Shown here: in pieces, positions 35,257 to 44,210 of the stretch
Position numbering within the stretch: the stretch's first letter is position 1
Layout: every line of letters starts with the position of its first letter
Source: Desulfosarcina alkanivorans
GTDB taxonomy: Bacteria > Desulfobacterota > Desulfobacteria > Desulfobacterales > Desulfosarcinaceae
Assembly (NCBI RefSeq): GCF_009688945.1
Contig: NZ_AP021874.1
Coordinates: 2,852,001-2,916,000 of the forward strand
Direction: 5' to 3'
DNA length: 64,000 nucleotides
Program-made: the position numbers and the translations under genes
The notes under the pieces: model-generated
What the model saw: only the letters and a program-made list of their open reading frames with translations
Told to the model about the DNA's origin: nothing
Database searches by the model: none

Positions 35257-36339
35257 ATGAAAATCGCGGTATTAGGCTCGGGAAATGGAGGCTGCGCGGT
35301 CGCATTCGACTGTGCGGCCTATGGGCATCAGGTTGCCTTGTTTGATTTTGAACAATTTCCTGCAAGTATCGGGGCGGTCCGGGACAATGGCGGCATCCAC
35401 TGCGAGGGTGAACTTGAAGGGTTTCAACCGGTGGCCTATGCCGGACACGACATTGAAAAAGCCCTGGATGGGGCGGACATCATCTATGCCGTTGGTCCGG
35501 CCTACAGCACCAGGCCCTTTGCCGAAGCTTGCAGGCCGCACCTCAGGAAAGGGCAGATCGTTATCGTCTGCCCGAGTTCGTGCGGGGGTGCCATCGAGTT
35601 CAAAAACGGAGCGGGACGCGATCTTCGGGATGAGGGTGTCCTTGTGGCAGAAACCTCGACACTGCCCTACGCGGTGCGACTGCTCGAACCCGGTAAAATC
35701 CGTATTTTCAACAAGCTCGGCGGCGGACTGTTTCTGGCGGCCGTTCCGGCGAAAAACACCCATTCCGTGTTGGCGCGGATAAAAGATGTGTACCCGGCAA
35801 TGTGTGCAGCCAGGAACATCCTCCAGACCAGCTTGCAGAACGGCAATCCGGTCATTCACCCGGCCATTACCCTCATGAATGTCGCCCACATAGAACGCAC
35901 CCGGGGGGATTTCGATTTTTATCACGAAGGCGTCACCCCGGCGGTTGGCAGGCTGGTCGAAGCGGTGGATAAGGAAAGGATCGCCATAGGAAACAAACTG
36001 GGCGTGACGGTCATTCCCGATCCGGAACTGGGCGTCATCCAGGGCTATATGACCGAAGCCACCTATGACACCGGATTTAACAACGCACCGGGGTTCGCGG
36101 GGGTCAAAGCCCAGCCCAGTCTGGATTACCGGTATTTCAACGAGGATGTGGGGTACGGCCTGGTGTTTCTCCAGAAACTCGGGGAACAGGTCGGGGTAGC
36201 GACACCGGTCATGTCGGCCGTGATCACCCTGGCTTCCCAGCTGATGAACCGGGATTATGTGGGCGAAGCCCTCCGTACGATGGAATCGCTGGGACTTTCA
36301 GGACACGACGCGAAGGAATTGGAAGAACTGCTGGCGTAG
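35257..36339 (+). CDS. NAD/NADP octopine/nopaline dehydrogenase family protein
   Basis: A 360-residue opine dehydrogenase-type oxidoreductase. The N-terminal Rossmann fold opens [20 protein letters not shown]; the C-terminal domain (about 180-360) has [19 protein letters not shown] with the histidine typical of the catalytic site. Opine dehydrogenases join or split an amino acid and an oxo acid using NAD(P)H. Following the ABC transporter, it probably acts on the imported compound or its product. ATG 35257 with AGGAGAC is chosen; the longer frame from 35017 has no family similarity. Confidence 0.88.
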   Translation: MKIAVLGSGNGGCAVAFDCAAYGHQVALFDFEQFPASIGAVRDNGGIHCEGELEGFQPVAYAGHDIEKALDGADIIYAVGPAYSTRPFAEACRPHLRKGQIVIVCPSSCGGAIEFKNGAGRDLRDEGVLVAETSTLPYAVRLLEPGKIRIFNKLGGGLFLAAVPAKNTHSVLARIKDVYPAMCAARNILQTSLQNGNPVIHPAITLMNVAHIERTRGDFDFYHEGVTPAVGRLVEAVDKERIAIGNKLGVTVIPDPELGVIQGYMTEATYDTGFNNAPGFAGVKAQPSLDYRYFNEDVGYGLVFLQKLGEQVGVATPVMSAVITLASQLMNRDYVGEALRTMESLGLSGHDAKELEELLA

Positions 36340-36341
36340 TA

Positions 36342-36620
36342 AATTCACAAATTTGCAGCCGTCACCGGGCCACCCTGATTTTCGACGAGATCCAGACCGG
36401 GCTCGGCCGCACAGGACAACTGCCTGTTGATTGTCATGAGGATGCCGAGACGGATGCCACCCTGACCGGCAAAGCCCTGTCGGGTGGCTTCTGTCCCGTT
36501 TCGGCCGTTCTCTCCAATTCAGAAGTCCCGGGAGTTTTGATCCCCGGTGAGCATGGCAGCACTTCCGGAGGCAATCCCCCGGCCTGTGCCGTTACCCGCA
36601 CCGGCGCCCTGGCGCCGAAT
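36342..36620 (+). pseudogene. Remnant of an ornithine/acetylornithine aminotransferase-like gene
   Basis: Directly after the opine dehydrogenase stop, a frame with no start codon reads [20 protein letters not shown], then [20 protein letters not shown] and [18 protein letters not shown]. These are the PLP-lysine and phosphate-binding segments of class III (ornithine-type) aminotransferases, including the lysine of GKALSGG. The N-terminal half and the C-terminus are missing, and the frame dissolves after about 36620. It is a fragment left by a deletion, and suggests the locus once also transaminated ornithine or a similar product. Confidence 0.82.
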
Positions 36621-36795
36621 ATCGGCGACCGGGTCAGCGGCAAAGACATCTGGATCTTTCAGCTTGATTGCGTTATCGTTACCGGTGGTGTGTGTACCCT
36701 TCCCCATTGCCGGCCGGTTGGATGCCTCGCAAACCGTCAACCGGGGGGTACACCGCCCACTTTCCTGAACACAGCTTTGGATTACAGCTCGTGTT

Positions 36796-36926
36796 CATCC
36801 AGAAACAGGCAATTTGGGTCGAGATCAAGGCGCGCGAAAAATTTTACCGCAGGCATATGGCTGATACTCCGAGGATAAAATTTTGAGCGCAACGCAGATA
36901 TCGGACAAATTGGCCATTTATGGATG
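36796..36926 (-). repeat. 131-bp imperfect palindrome E4, inverted copy
   Basis: The reverse complement matches the copy at 21466 closely over the whole 131 bases (CATCCATAAATGGCC at its minus-strand start). It lies in the gap 36621-37094, which contains no gene, between the aminotransferase remnant and the UspA gene. Confidence 0.88.
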
Positions 36927-37094
36927 GGCAACAGCTCACTTCGATCTTACAGACCGTACCTGAAGGGCCTGTCATCGGCAATTCCCTGAGATCTATCCGG
37001 GAAGACGCGATCATTCTCGAACTCTGGTTTTAGCTCATACGTTCCACGATCCGGACACGCATAATAAAAACCGCCCACCCAGAAGGAGGCTGCT

Positions 37095-37547
37095 ATGGAA
37101 GATTTTAAGAGCATTCTCTACCCCGTCGCACTCACCGACATTTCACCCAAGGTCGCCCCCTATGTGGTGACCCTGGCGCGACAACTCGGCGCACAGGTCC
37201 ATCTGCTGCATGTGCTGCGTCGCTTCGACTGGTTCGTGGACACCTACGTGTCCGATCCCCCGGAGCCGGACTTCAAGCGCATTGCCAGCGACTTCGAAAG
37301 CCAGGTTCTGTCCCAGGCGAAACAGAAGCTCAAAGCGTTTCACAAGAAGTATTTGAGCGACATCCAGGTTGCCAACAGGGCCGTGGTCTCCGGAACCCAC
37401 TACAAGCAGATTTTAAACTATGTGAAATCCGAGGGGATCGACCTCATCATCATGGGCACGGGGACCCCGGTGCAGAAAGTGATTTTCGGTTCGGTTGCAG
37501 AAAAAGTTTCCAGACTGGCCAGTGTCCCCGTGATGCTGGTCAAATAA
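37095..37547 (+). CDS. Universal stress protein, UspA family
   Basis: A 150-residue UspA-fold protein. It opens FKSILYPVALTDISPK and ends IIMGTGTPVQKVIFGSVAEK. The nucleotide-binding glycine motif is nearly standard but about one residue short and lacks the usual HG. It may sense ATP or energy state and often accompanies transporters; the NhaC gene starts 51 bases downstream. AGAAGGAGG precedes the ATG. Confidence 0.88.
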   Translation: MEDFKSILYPVALTDISPKVAPYVVTLARQLGAQVHLLHVLRRFDWFVDTYVSDPPEPDFKRIASDFESQVLSQAKQKLKAFHKKYLSDIQVANRAVVSGTHYKQILNYVKSEGIDLIIMGTGTPVQKVIFGSVAEKVSRLASVPVMLVK

Positions 37548-37598
37548 GCCGAAAGCAAACGCCATTCGTCTCACCCTAAGATTAAAGGGAGGAAAACC

Positions 37599-39029
37599 AT
37601 GGAAACCAAACGGACAAAGCGCGATCCTTATTTCTGGGAGGCATTGATCTCGATTCTGGGGTTGATTGTTTTCATCAGCCTGGCGATCGTGCGCTATGAA
37701 ACCGATGCCCATGTCCCCATCCTGCTCGGTGTGCTCGTAGCCGCCGTAGTCGGTCTCAAGGCCGGTTTCAGCTGGAAAGAAATCGAGACCGGAATGCTCA
37801 ACGGCATCACCAATTCGCTCCAGGCCATCGTGATCCTGGCCATTATCGGTATTCTCATCGGTGTCTGGATATTGAGCGGGGTGGTTCCCACCCTGCTGTA
37901 CTACGGCCTGAAAATACTGCATCCGAAAATTTTCCTGCCGGCAACCCTGATCATCTGTTCGATTACCTCTCTGGCCACGGGGACGTCCTGGGGCACCGCC
38001 GGCACCATCGGCATCGCCCTGATCGGTATTGGCGAAGGGTTGGGATTTCCACTGCCGGTCGTTGCCGGCGCGGTGCTTTCCGGGGCCTATTTCGGCGACA
38101 AAATGTCACCCCTGTCCGACACCACCAACATGGCGCCGGCAATGGTGGGCACCGACCTGTATACGCATATCAAGCACATGGCCTATACCACCGGTGTCAG
38201 CTACGCGCTGACCCTGGTCATCGAAATCGTACTGGGCTTTTTCTACGGCGGCGGCCAGGCGAATCTGGAAAAAGTCAATCAGATCCTGTCTGGCATCGAT
38301 GCGCAATTCAGCGTCAATCCGCTGCTGCTGATTCCTCCGGTGATTATCATTGTACTGGCGTTTCGAAAGATTCCGGCGGTCCCGGGCATTGTGATCGGCA
38401 TACTGGCGGCCGGTTTTCTGGGGGCGATTTTCCAGGGCAACACCTTCGGCGACCTGCTGTCGGCAGCCTATGGCGGCTATACCAGCAGCAGTGGTGTGGA
38501 GGCGGTTGACAACCTGCTGACCAAAGGCGGGTTCGAATCCATGATGTACACCGTGTCTCTGGTGATCTGCGCCATGATGTTCGGCGGCATCATGGAAAAG
38601 ACCAACCAGGTGCGCGTCGTTGTCAACGTCATCCTTAAAAAGGCCGAGTCCACCGGTTCCCTGATTACAGCCACCGTCCTGACCGCGATCGGATCCAACC
38701 TGATCCTGTGCGAACAGTACATGGCCATCGTGATGACCAGCAAGATGTACGCCCAATCTTACAAAGACAAGGGCCTGCACCCAAAGAACCTGTCCAGGGC
38801 CGTCGAGGACAGCGCCACGGTGACGGCCAACCTGGTGCCCTGGAACTCGGGCGGTGCCTACATGGCCGCCACATTGGGGGTGGCCACCATCGCCTATCTG
38901 CCGTTCAATTTCTTCTGCTGGATTTCTCCGATAGTGTCCATGCTCTACGGCTGGCTCAATATCACCATCGATCCCCTGGAGGAAGAAGATGAACTGCCCG
39001 GCATGACGGCCGAGCAAGGTGCCGTTTAA
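37599..39029 (+). CDS. nhaC: NhaC-family Na+/H+ antiporter
   Basis: A 476-residue inner-membrane transporter with about 11 helices. SLATGTSWGTAGTIGIALIG and GAYFGDKMSPLSDTTNMAPA are typical NhaC segments, and the late ATVTANLVPWNSGGAYMAAT completes the transport core. It exchanges sodium for protons or, in some members, moves organic anions. It is probably co-transcribed with the UspA gene before it and the binding-protein gene after it. GGGAGG precedes the ATG. Confidence 0.92.
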   Translation: METKRTKRDPYFWEALISILGLIVFISLAIVRYETDAHVPILLGVLVAAVVGLKAGFSWKEIETGMLNGITNSLQAIVILAIIGILIGVWILSGVVPTLLYYGLKILHPKIFLPATLIICSITSLATGTSWGTAGTIGIALIGIGEGLGFPLPVVAGAVLSGAYFGDKMSPLSDTTNMAPAMVGTDLYTHIKHMAYTTGVSYALTLVIEIVLGFFYGGGQANLEKVNQILSGIDAQFSVNPLLLIPPVIIIVLAFRKIPAVPGIVIGILAAGFLGAIFQGNTFGDLLSAAYGGYTSSSGVEAVDNLLTKGGFESMMYTVSLVICAMMFGGIMEKTNQVRVVVNVILKKAESTGSLITATVLTAIGSNLILCEQYMAIVMTSKMYAQSYKDKGLHPKNLSRAVEDSATVTANLVPWNSGGAYMAATLGVATIAYLPFNFFCWISPIVSMLYGWLNITIDPLEEEDELPGMTAEQGAV

Positions 39030-39091
39030 AACACGGGTACGCTGCTGTTGATTCGCCGCCACGGGGATAAAGGGATAAAGGAGAAAAGGAC

Positions 39092-39988
39092 ATGGGTATG
39101 CTTAGCTGCTGTAAAGCAATCATTGCCTTGATTCTGTCAGGGATATGGCTGGGGCTGGGGGCTGCGCCCGCGCCTGCCGCAGACGTGGCGTTCTCAAAAG
39201 GCTCAGCTTTGGAGGGTATTCTAAAACGGGGTGAACTTCGCATCGGCCTGGAAGTGGGCTATATGCCGTTTGAAATGATCGACAAACGCAGCGGACTTCG
39301 CCAGAAAGCGATCCGGCACGGAGGGACTCGGCGCAGGGGCCGGCAACTCAGCCTGATGGGGTTCGACATCGATGTGGGAATTGAGATGGCCAAGGCGTTG
39401 GGGGTCAAACCGGTGTTTGTCGACACCATGTGGCCCAGCATCATTCCGGCCCTGAATCTGGGCCGCTTCGATATCATTTTCGGCGGGATGTCCGTTACCG
39501 AATCACGCAAGGAAAAGGTCGATTTTGCCGATCCGTTTATGACCGTGGGACAGACAATCCTGCTGAATGCCAGGCACAAGGAAACCGTTCAGTCATACAA
39601 AGACCTGAATAATCCCGGATTTGTCGTGGTATCCAAACCCGGTACGACCGGTGAAGAGGCGGTACAGCGCCTGATTCCCAAGGCCGCCTATGAGACCGCG
39701 GATACGGAAATCGAGGGTGCCATGCGGGTGCTGGAAGGCACGGCGGACGCTTTTGTCTATGACTTTCCTTTCAATGCCGTGTTCCGCGCCTTACATCCAT
39801 CGAATGAGCTGGTCTTTCTGGACGAACCCTTTACCGAAGAGCCCATCGCCTGGGCGATACGCAAGAACGACCCGGATTTCATGAAATTCTTAAATGGTTT
39901 TTTAGCCCGGTTGAAAGCCGATGGCCGCTTCGATCAGATTTATTTCAAGTGGTTTCTCAGCTCGACGTGGCATCGATTCGTGCGATAA
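39092..39988 (+). CDS. Family 3 amino-acid-binding protein with a basic insert
   Basis: A 298-residue periplasmic binding protein. Signal peptide about 1-30 (ending in PAAD); then LEGILKRGELRIGLEVGYMP and FGGMSVTESRKEKVDFADPF, the signature of polar-amino-acid binding proteins. Between GYMPFEMIDK and MGFDIDVG there is an insert of about 20 residues rich in Arg and His (RQKAIRHGGTRRRGRQLSL) that is unusual for the fold. No permease or ATPase follows; it may work with the transporter at 32772 or with the receptor channel downstream. Confidence 0.85.
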   Translation: MGMLSCCKAIIALILSGIWLGLGAAPAPAADVAFSKGSALEGILKRGELRIGLEVGYMPFEMIDKRSGLRQKAIRHGGTRRRGRQLSLMGFDIDVGIEMAKALGVKPVFVDTMWPSIIPALNLGRFDIIFGGMSVTESRKEKVDFADPFMTVGQTILLNARHKETVQSYKDLNNPGFVVVSKPGTTGEEAVQRLIPKAAYETADTEIEGAMRVLEGTADAFVYDFPFNAVFRALHPSNELVFLDEPFTEEPIAWAIRKNDPDFMKFLNGFLARLKADGRFDQIYFKWFLSSTWHRFVR

Positions 39989-40237
39989 ACTGCGGGCGAC
40001 TGCGGGATTGACGCCTTTGGGTTGGATTTTGCCCTTCGGTGCCATCGACACCGCGATAACACGGCAGGCGGCGTAATGGTACCGCATGGTTCCAATACGC
40101 TCGATGAAATGGAACAAAGGGGTTGATTCTCGCAGCAGCGATAACAGTTGCTGCGAGGTTTCCACTGCACCGGTTATCGGATTCAAGGCCATAGCGCAGT
40201 CGCATTCTTTCGACTTTCCGGAAACAGCGATAGAAAA

Positions 40238-41323
40238 ATGGGAGAAGACAGAAAACACCGGGGAAAGTCTGTCCTTCTTGTTTGCGCACTTTGTGTCCTG
40301 ATGGTTGGCATCGCCGATCGGGCTCAACCCAAAGAGACCGTTTTGACGGTAGATGTCGAGATAACACCGCCTTGTGTCATGTCTGAAGAGACCCGTTTTA
40401 CCGGTTTTGACATTGAGCTGTGGGAAGAGATCGCCAAAGATTTAGGATTGGCATATGTATATCATGAGACCGATCTGAAGGGTATCTTCAGGGATTTGGT
40501 CGATGGTCATGCAGACGTCGCATTATCATGCATCACCATTACCAACGAGCGCGAAAAAATCATCGACTTTTCCCACCACTACATGGATTCCGGCTTGCGT
40601 ATCATGGTCTTGAACAAGACCAAATTCAGCCTGGCCGAATCCGTAAAATCCATTTACTCACCAATCGTATTCAAGGCCTTCGCTTATATCGGGTTGTTTA
40701 TCATTATTTGCGGTCATGTTTTTTGGTGGGTTGAAAAAGGGCACAAGTATATCAGCACCAGCTATTTTCCAGGGATATTTCAAGCATATTGGTATGTTCT
40801 GGTGACCATGACCACTGTCGGCTACGGGGACATTGTGCCTCGCAGCTGGGTTGGCCGGCTGATGGCTTTTCTCGTAATGATTATCGGAATCGGGATTTTT
40901 GGATGGACGATTGCGCAACTGTCTTCGGCAATAACGCTGCAGACACTTCACTCTGACATCACCAGTCACTGGGATCTTCGGGACAGATGGGTTGCAACGG
41001 TTGAAGGAACAACAAGCGTACCGGCACTTGAAAAATTAGGCGCCGTTGTCGTTCCAGCCAGGACCATAGACCAGGCCTACGAGAAACTCTTGAACAGCGA
41101 AGTGAATGCAGTCGTTTTCGATTCGCCAACCATCCTCTACTATGCCAGGAACAAAGGGGCGGGAAAGGTTTCGGTCGTCGGCCCGCTGTTTGATATTCAG
41201 TATTACGGTTTTTTGTTCCCTCAAGGAAGCGAACTTCGTGAATCGGTTAATCGGGCCCTTTTGAAGCTAAGAAATGACGGCACATATGATAAACTTCACA
41301 ATAAATGGTTCGGCTCACACTAG
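40238..41323 (+). CDS. GluR0-like ionotropic amino-acid receptor with potassium-type filter
   Basis: A 361-residue membrane protein. After a signal anchor (about 10-28) comes the first lobe of a periplasmic binding domain, with LSCITITNEREKIIDFSHHY resembling the agonist-binding arginine region of glutamate receptors. A helix (IVFKAFAYIGLFIIICGHVF), a pore loop and a second helix follow; residues 192-198 (TTVGYGD) are a potassium selectivity filter. The second binding lobe continues to the end (VVFDSPTILYYARNKGAGK). This is the layout of GluR0 of Synechocystis: ligand binding would open a potassium channel. The ligand is presumably an amino acid. The frame is open to 40148, but the ATG at 40238 gives a normal signal sequence. 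Confidence 0.88.
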   Translation: MGEDRKHRGKSVLLVCALCVLMVGIADRAQPKETVLTVDVEITPPCVMSEETRFTGFDIELWEEIAKDLGLAYVYHETDLKGIFRDLVDGHADVALSCITITNEREKIIDFSHHYMDSGLRIMVLNKTKFSLAESVKSIYSPIVFKAFAYIGLFIIICGHVFWWVEKGHKYISTSYFPGIFQAYWYVLVTMTTVGYGDIVPRSWVGRLMAFLVMIIGIGIFGWTIAQLSSAITLQTLHSDITSHWDLRDRWVATVEGTTSVPALEKLGAVVVPARTIDQAYEKLLNSEVNAVVFDSPTILYYARNKGAGKVSVVGPLFDIQYYGFLFPQGSELRESVNRALLKLRNDGTYDKLHNKWFGSH

Positions 41324-41491
41324 CGTCGCGACATCTTAACGCCAACCTGCCTGCCTCAACTATCGGGGCTGAGGCTTATTTCTTGATCCGCCGCAATATC
41401 TTGAGCCGCCTGGCATTCAACCCATTCGTCATGCGTTGGCACGATTTCACACGAATCCCCGGGGGCCGTTTTCGAGTATGGCCAACCGCCG

Positions 41492-42588
41492 TTAACCGGG
41501 CTGCAAAAGGGCATACACTTCAACCTGTTCTTTTCTTCCCCGGATCGCCATACGCTCCATTTTCTCAAAAATAGCGTTTCCGCGATCCGTCTCCCGGACG
41601 TGGGCGTATGTCTGTGCGGAAATCAGCATCTCCGTCTCGACCTTTTTGGTCAGATCCTGGAGGCGGGATGCCAAATTGACGGTGTCACCCACAAGCAGGT
41701 AGGATTGGCGGTCAGGGCTGCCGATAGTGGCAGCGATCACCGTCCCGGAATGAACGCCGATCCCGTGCCTGAGCCGGGGATAGCCCTTGGCTTTGAAAGA
41801 CCGATTCTACGCCTTCAGGCGCCGGCCCATCTCCATGCCGGCCTTAAAGGCACTAGTGTGATGACGCCGCCGCCGTATGGGCGCACCGAAAACCGCATAG
41901 ACCTGATCTCCGACAAACTGAAGCACCAGGCCACCATGTGCCTGCACGGCTTCGGCCATCTCCTTGAAATAGGCGTTCATGATCTTCACGATCATTTTCG
42001 GATCATTGTGTTCCGTCATGGGGGTAAAATCCCGGATGTCCGCAAACAGCACGGAAACATCCTTGAATTCGCCATCGAGGGGGATTCTGCCCGACAGCAC
42101 TTCGTCTCTCACCTCCCTGGCCACATGGCGTCCGAACGCGTCTTTGATCCGCTCTCGCTCCCTGAGGCCTTCGGTCATGCGGTTGATCACATCGCCATTG
42201 TATCCGATTTCATCGCTGGTCGTCACCCGCACCCGTTCGTTGTAGAAGCCTTTGGCCACCCGGCGCAGCACATGAATGATGTCGCCAAAGGGTTTGCTGA
42301 GGTTGCCGGACACCACCAGCGTCAGTACAAGTGCAGCGGCAATAAAGACAAACGACTGGATAATCACCACCCGGTTTAAATCTGACAGCACCCTGGCGGC
42401 ATCCATTCCTCTTTCTGAGAGGTGCAGTGACGAGTAGTGCAAAATGATGATGTTCATCCAAGGCACCAGGTTGATGGCGAAGGCCAAATGAGAATCCGCC
42501 CCCGAATCCTCAGCGACGTCATGACAGCCAGGAAATTGGCGATTATCATGGCGTTGGAAATGGCCAGCAAACGTATTCGGTCAGACAT
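41492..42588 (-). pseudogene. Class III adenylate cyclase gene with frameshift and amber stop
   Basis: Minus strand. ATG 42588 starts a typical N-terminal helix (MSDRIRLLAISNAMIIANFL), but the frame changes near 42490-42530 before FAINLVPWMNIII continues. Then come a HAMP-like region and a cyclase domain (VSVLFADIRDFTPMTEHND, FVGDQVYAVFGAP). A TAG at 41807-41809 interrupts the domain after RRLKA; in the same frame the sequence resumes NRSFKAKGYPRLRHGIGVHS and SYLLVGDTVNLASRLQ to 41492. Two lesions make loss of function the simplest reading. Confidence 0.82.
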
Positions 42589-42847
42589 ACCTCACCTTTT
42601 CCTGAACGTTAACGACGGCAGAGCATAAAACGGCAGCCAGAGGGAGCAGAGTCCGTCCGTAAACAAGCGGTTTGGGTCGTGCAGGGCGTGCGGGAAATGT
42701 TGCCACGGGCACACGGTGGCCGTCCTGCGAATACAATTTCAAGTCTGATGCCGTATCGCCGCGGCATGACCGGACAATTTGGCACGATTTGGATGGGCAC
42801 GGCTTATCGACAGATTGAGATTAGCTTGCGGCGCCATCCCTTGTCAA

Positions 42848-43469
42848 ATGTCGGGGGAAAACGGGTTTTGGCGCGCCCGTCGCCGGCAAAGACAAGCGTG
42901 CACGTTCACCGCCCTTTCGGGAAGGAATCGGCAACACACGGCTGAATCGGTTCGTCTATGACATCATTGCGCCACAGAACGGTGATCACATCCTCGAGGT
43001 CGGATGCGGCACCGGGAAACTGGTAGACAGGATAGCCGGGCGCGTTGACGGCTGTGTCGTGGAAGGCATCGATTTCTCGGCTTCGATGGTGTCGGTTGCC
43101 CGGCGGAAAAACCAAAAGCACATTGCACATAGCAAAGTTTTCATTCACCAGGGCAATGTCGACCCTATGCCGGTTCATACAGCGACCTTTGAAAAAATCT
43201 GCAGCGTCAACACGATCTACTTCTGGACGGCCCCCGAAGCCACCATAAAGAAAATGGGGCGTCTCTTAAAGCCGGGGGGAATGCTGGCTTTGGGTTACGA
43301 GGATATCGCCCAGCTGAAAAAGCGTCGATTGGACACAGATGTGTTCCGGTTTTATTCTCATTCCGATGTCGAAACGCTTGTGAAAAATGCCGGATTTTCA
43401 ATGGATATCAGGACGCGATCGATTGGATTCGGCCCATCTGTCTTTCACTGCACCATCGCAATTAAATAG
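42848..43469 (+). pseudogene. Class I SAM-dependent methyltransferase with damaged 5' end
   Basis: From 42942 the frame reads LNRFVYDIIAPQNGDHILEV, then GCGTGK (SAM-binding motif I), GIDFSASMVSVARRKN, SVNTIYFWTAPEATIKKMGR and LLKPGGMLALGYED. It ends properly at 43469. There is no ATG, GTG or TTG in frame before motif I after the upstream stop at about 42826; the first is GTG 43059, which would remove the SAM site. An ATG at 42848 (MSGENGFW) lies in another frame, so a frameshift near 42870-42900 is likely. The substrate is unknown. Confidence 0.65.
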
Positions 43470-43485
43470 TGGCGGTCCAGAATCG

Positions 43486-43522
43486 AAAAAAGCCGTCAGG
43501 ACATTGTCCTGACGGCTTTTTT
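43486..43522. terminator. Bidirectional intrinsic terminator
   Basis: GCCGTCAGGACA and its exact complement form a perfect 12-bp stem around one base, with a run of A before and a run of T after. It serves both the methyltransferase (plus) and the TPR gene (minus). Confidence 0.92.
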
Positions 43523-43546
43523 CATTGGTAAGCACTGGCCTGCCGA

Positions 43547-44059
43547 TCAGCGCTCCAGCTCAGTTTCCAAACAGTCCTCCACACGCATGTGATGCGTCTG
43601 CCAGACGTTGTTCTCGTTCATGAAGGACGCCATGTTCCGGTTTCCCAGATGGGCCACCATGGCGATGTCGTCCTGTGCTTTTTCCGTGTGCGCCATCTTG
43701 GCGTGCAGGGTGGCCCGGCTGTAATAGGCGGCGCCATACTCCGGGTTCAGTTCAATGGCCCGGTCGAAATCAGCCAGGGCGGCATGGTCGTCCCCCTGCT
43801 TCTCGCCCACCAGCCCGCGCATGTGATAGGCGCGGGCATAGCCGGGTTCAATCTCGACGGCACGGCTGAAATCATCCCGCGCCCGGTCGAGCATGTCCAG
43901 CTTGAGATAGGCCGCGCCACGGCTGACCAGGGTCAAGGCCTGCCCCGCGTCCTGTTCAATGGACAGGGTAAACCGTTCGATGCTTTTATCATATCGGGTT
44001 TCGGCGAACGCCGTCATTCCCGATTCAAACCATTGTGTGGCGGTATGGGTTTCTGTCAT
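43547..44059 (-). CDS. TPR-repeat protein
   Basis: A 170-residue protein made of about four tetratricopeptide repeats (YDKSIERFTLSIEQDAGQAL, ARDDFSRAVEIEPGYARAYH, HAALADFDRAIELNPEYGAA). It has no signal peptide and probably scaffolds protein contacts in the cytoplasm. AGGAGGA precedes its ATG. No partner is evident. Confidence 0.88.
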   Translation of the reverse strand: MTETHTATQWFESGMTAFAETRYDKSIERFTLSIEQDAGQALTLVSRGAAYLKLDMLDRARDDFSRAVEIEPGYARAYHMRGLVGEKQGDDHAALADFDRAIELNPEYGAAYYSRATLHAKMAHTEKAQDDIAMVAHLGNRNMASFMNENNVWQTHHMRVEDCLETELER

Positions 44060-44210
44060 TGGAGAGTCCTCCTGTATGTCAACATCATTTCAGATGATGG
44101 TTCACTGAGTTTACCTGCGCTGGCAGCGGCCAGCCGCAGCATTTGCGCGATTGAAGCGTGTTATCGAATAAATCCGGTAATAGTTAACAATAAGGCTCCG
44201 GGCTCTTTTT

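Noticed and set aside
38520-38545. GGGTTCGAATCC, resembling a tRNA T-arm.
   Set aside because: It lies inside the NhaC coding frame and no acceptor stem or anticodon arm can be built around it.
38106-39062. 318-codon minus-strand open frame over the NhaC gene.
   Set aside because: NhaC is well supported on the plus strand; this frame is rich in Gln, His and Gly with no recognisable motif.
41807-41809. In-frame TAG in the cyclase as possible pyrrolysine or other readthrough.
   Set aside because: The same gene has a separate frameshift near its start, and TAG is used as an ordinary stop by other genes here (for example the rhodanese, second HU and repeat-protein genes).
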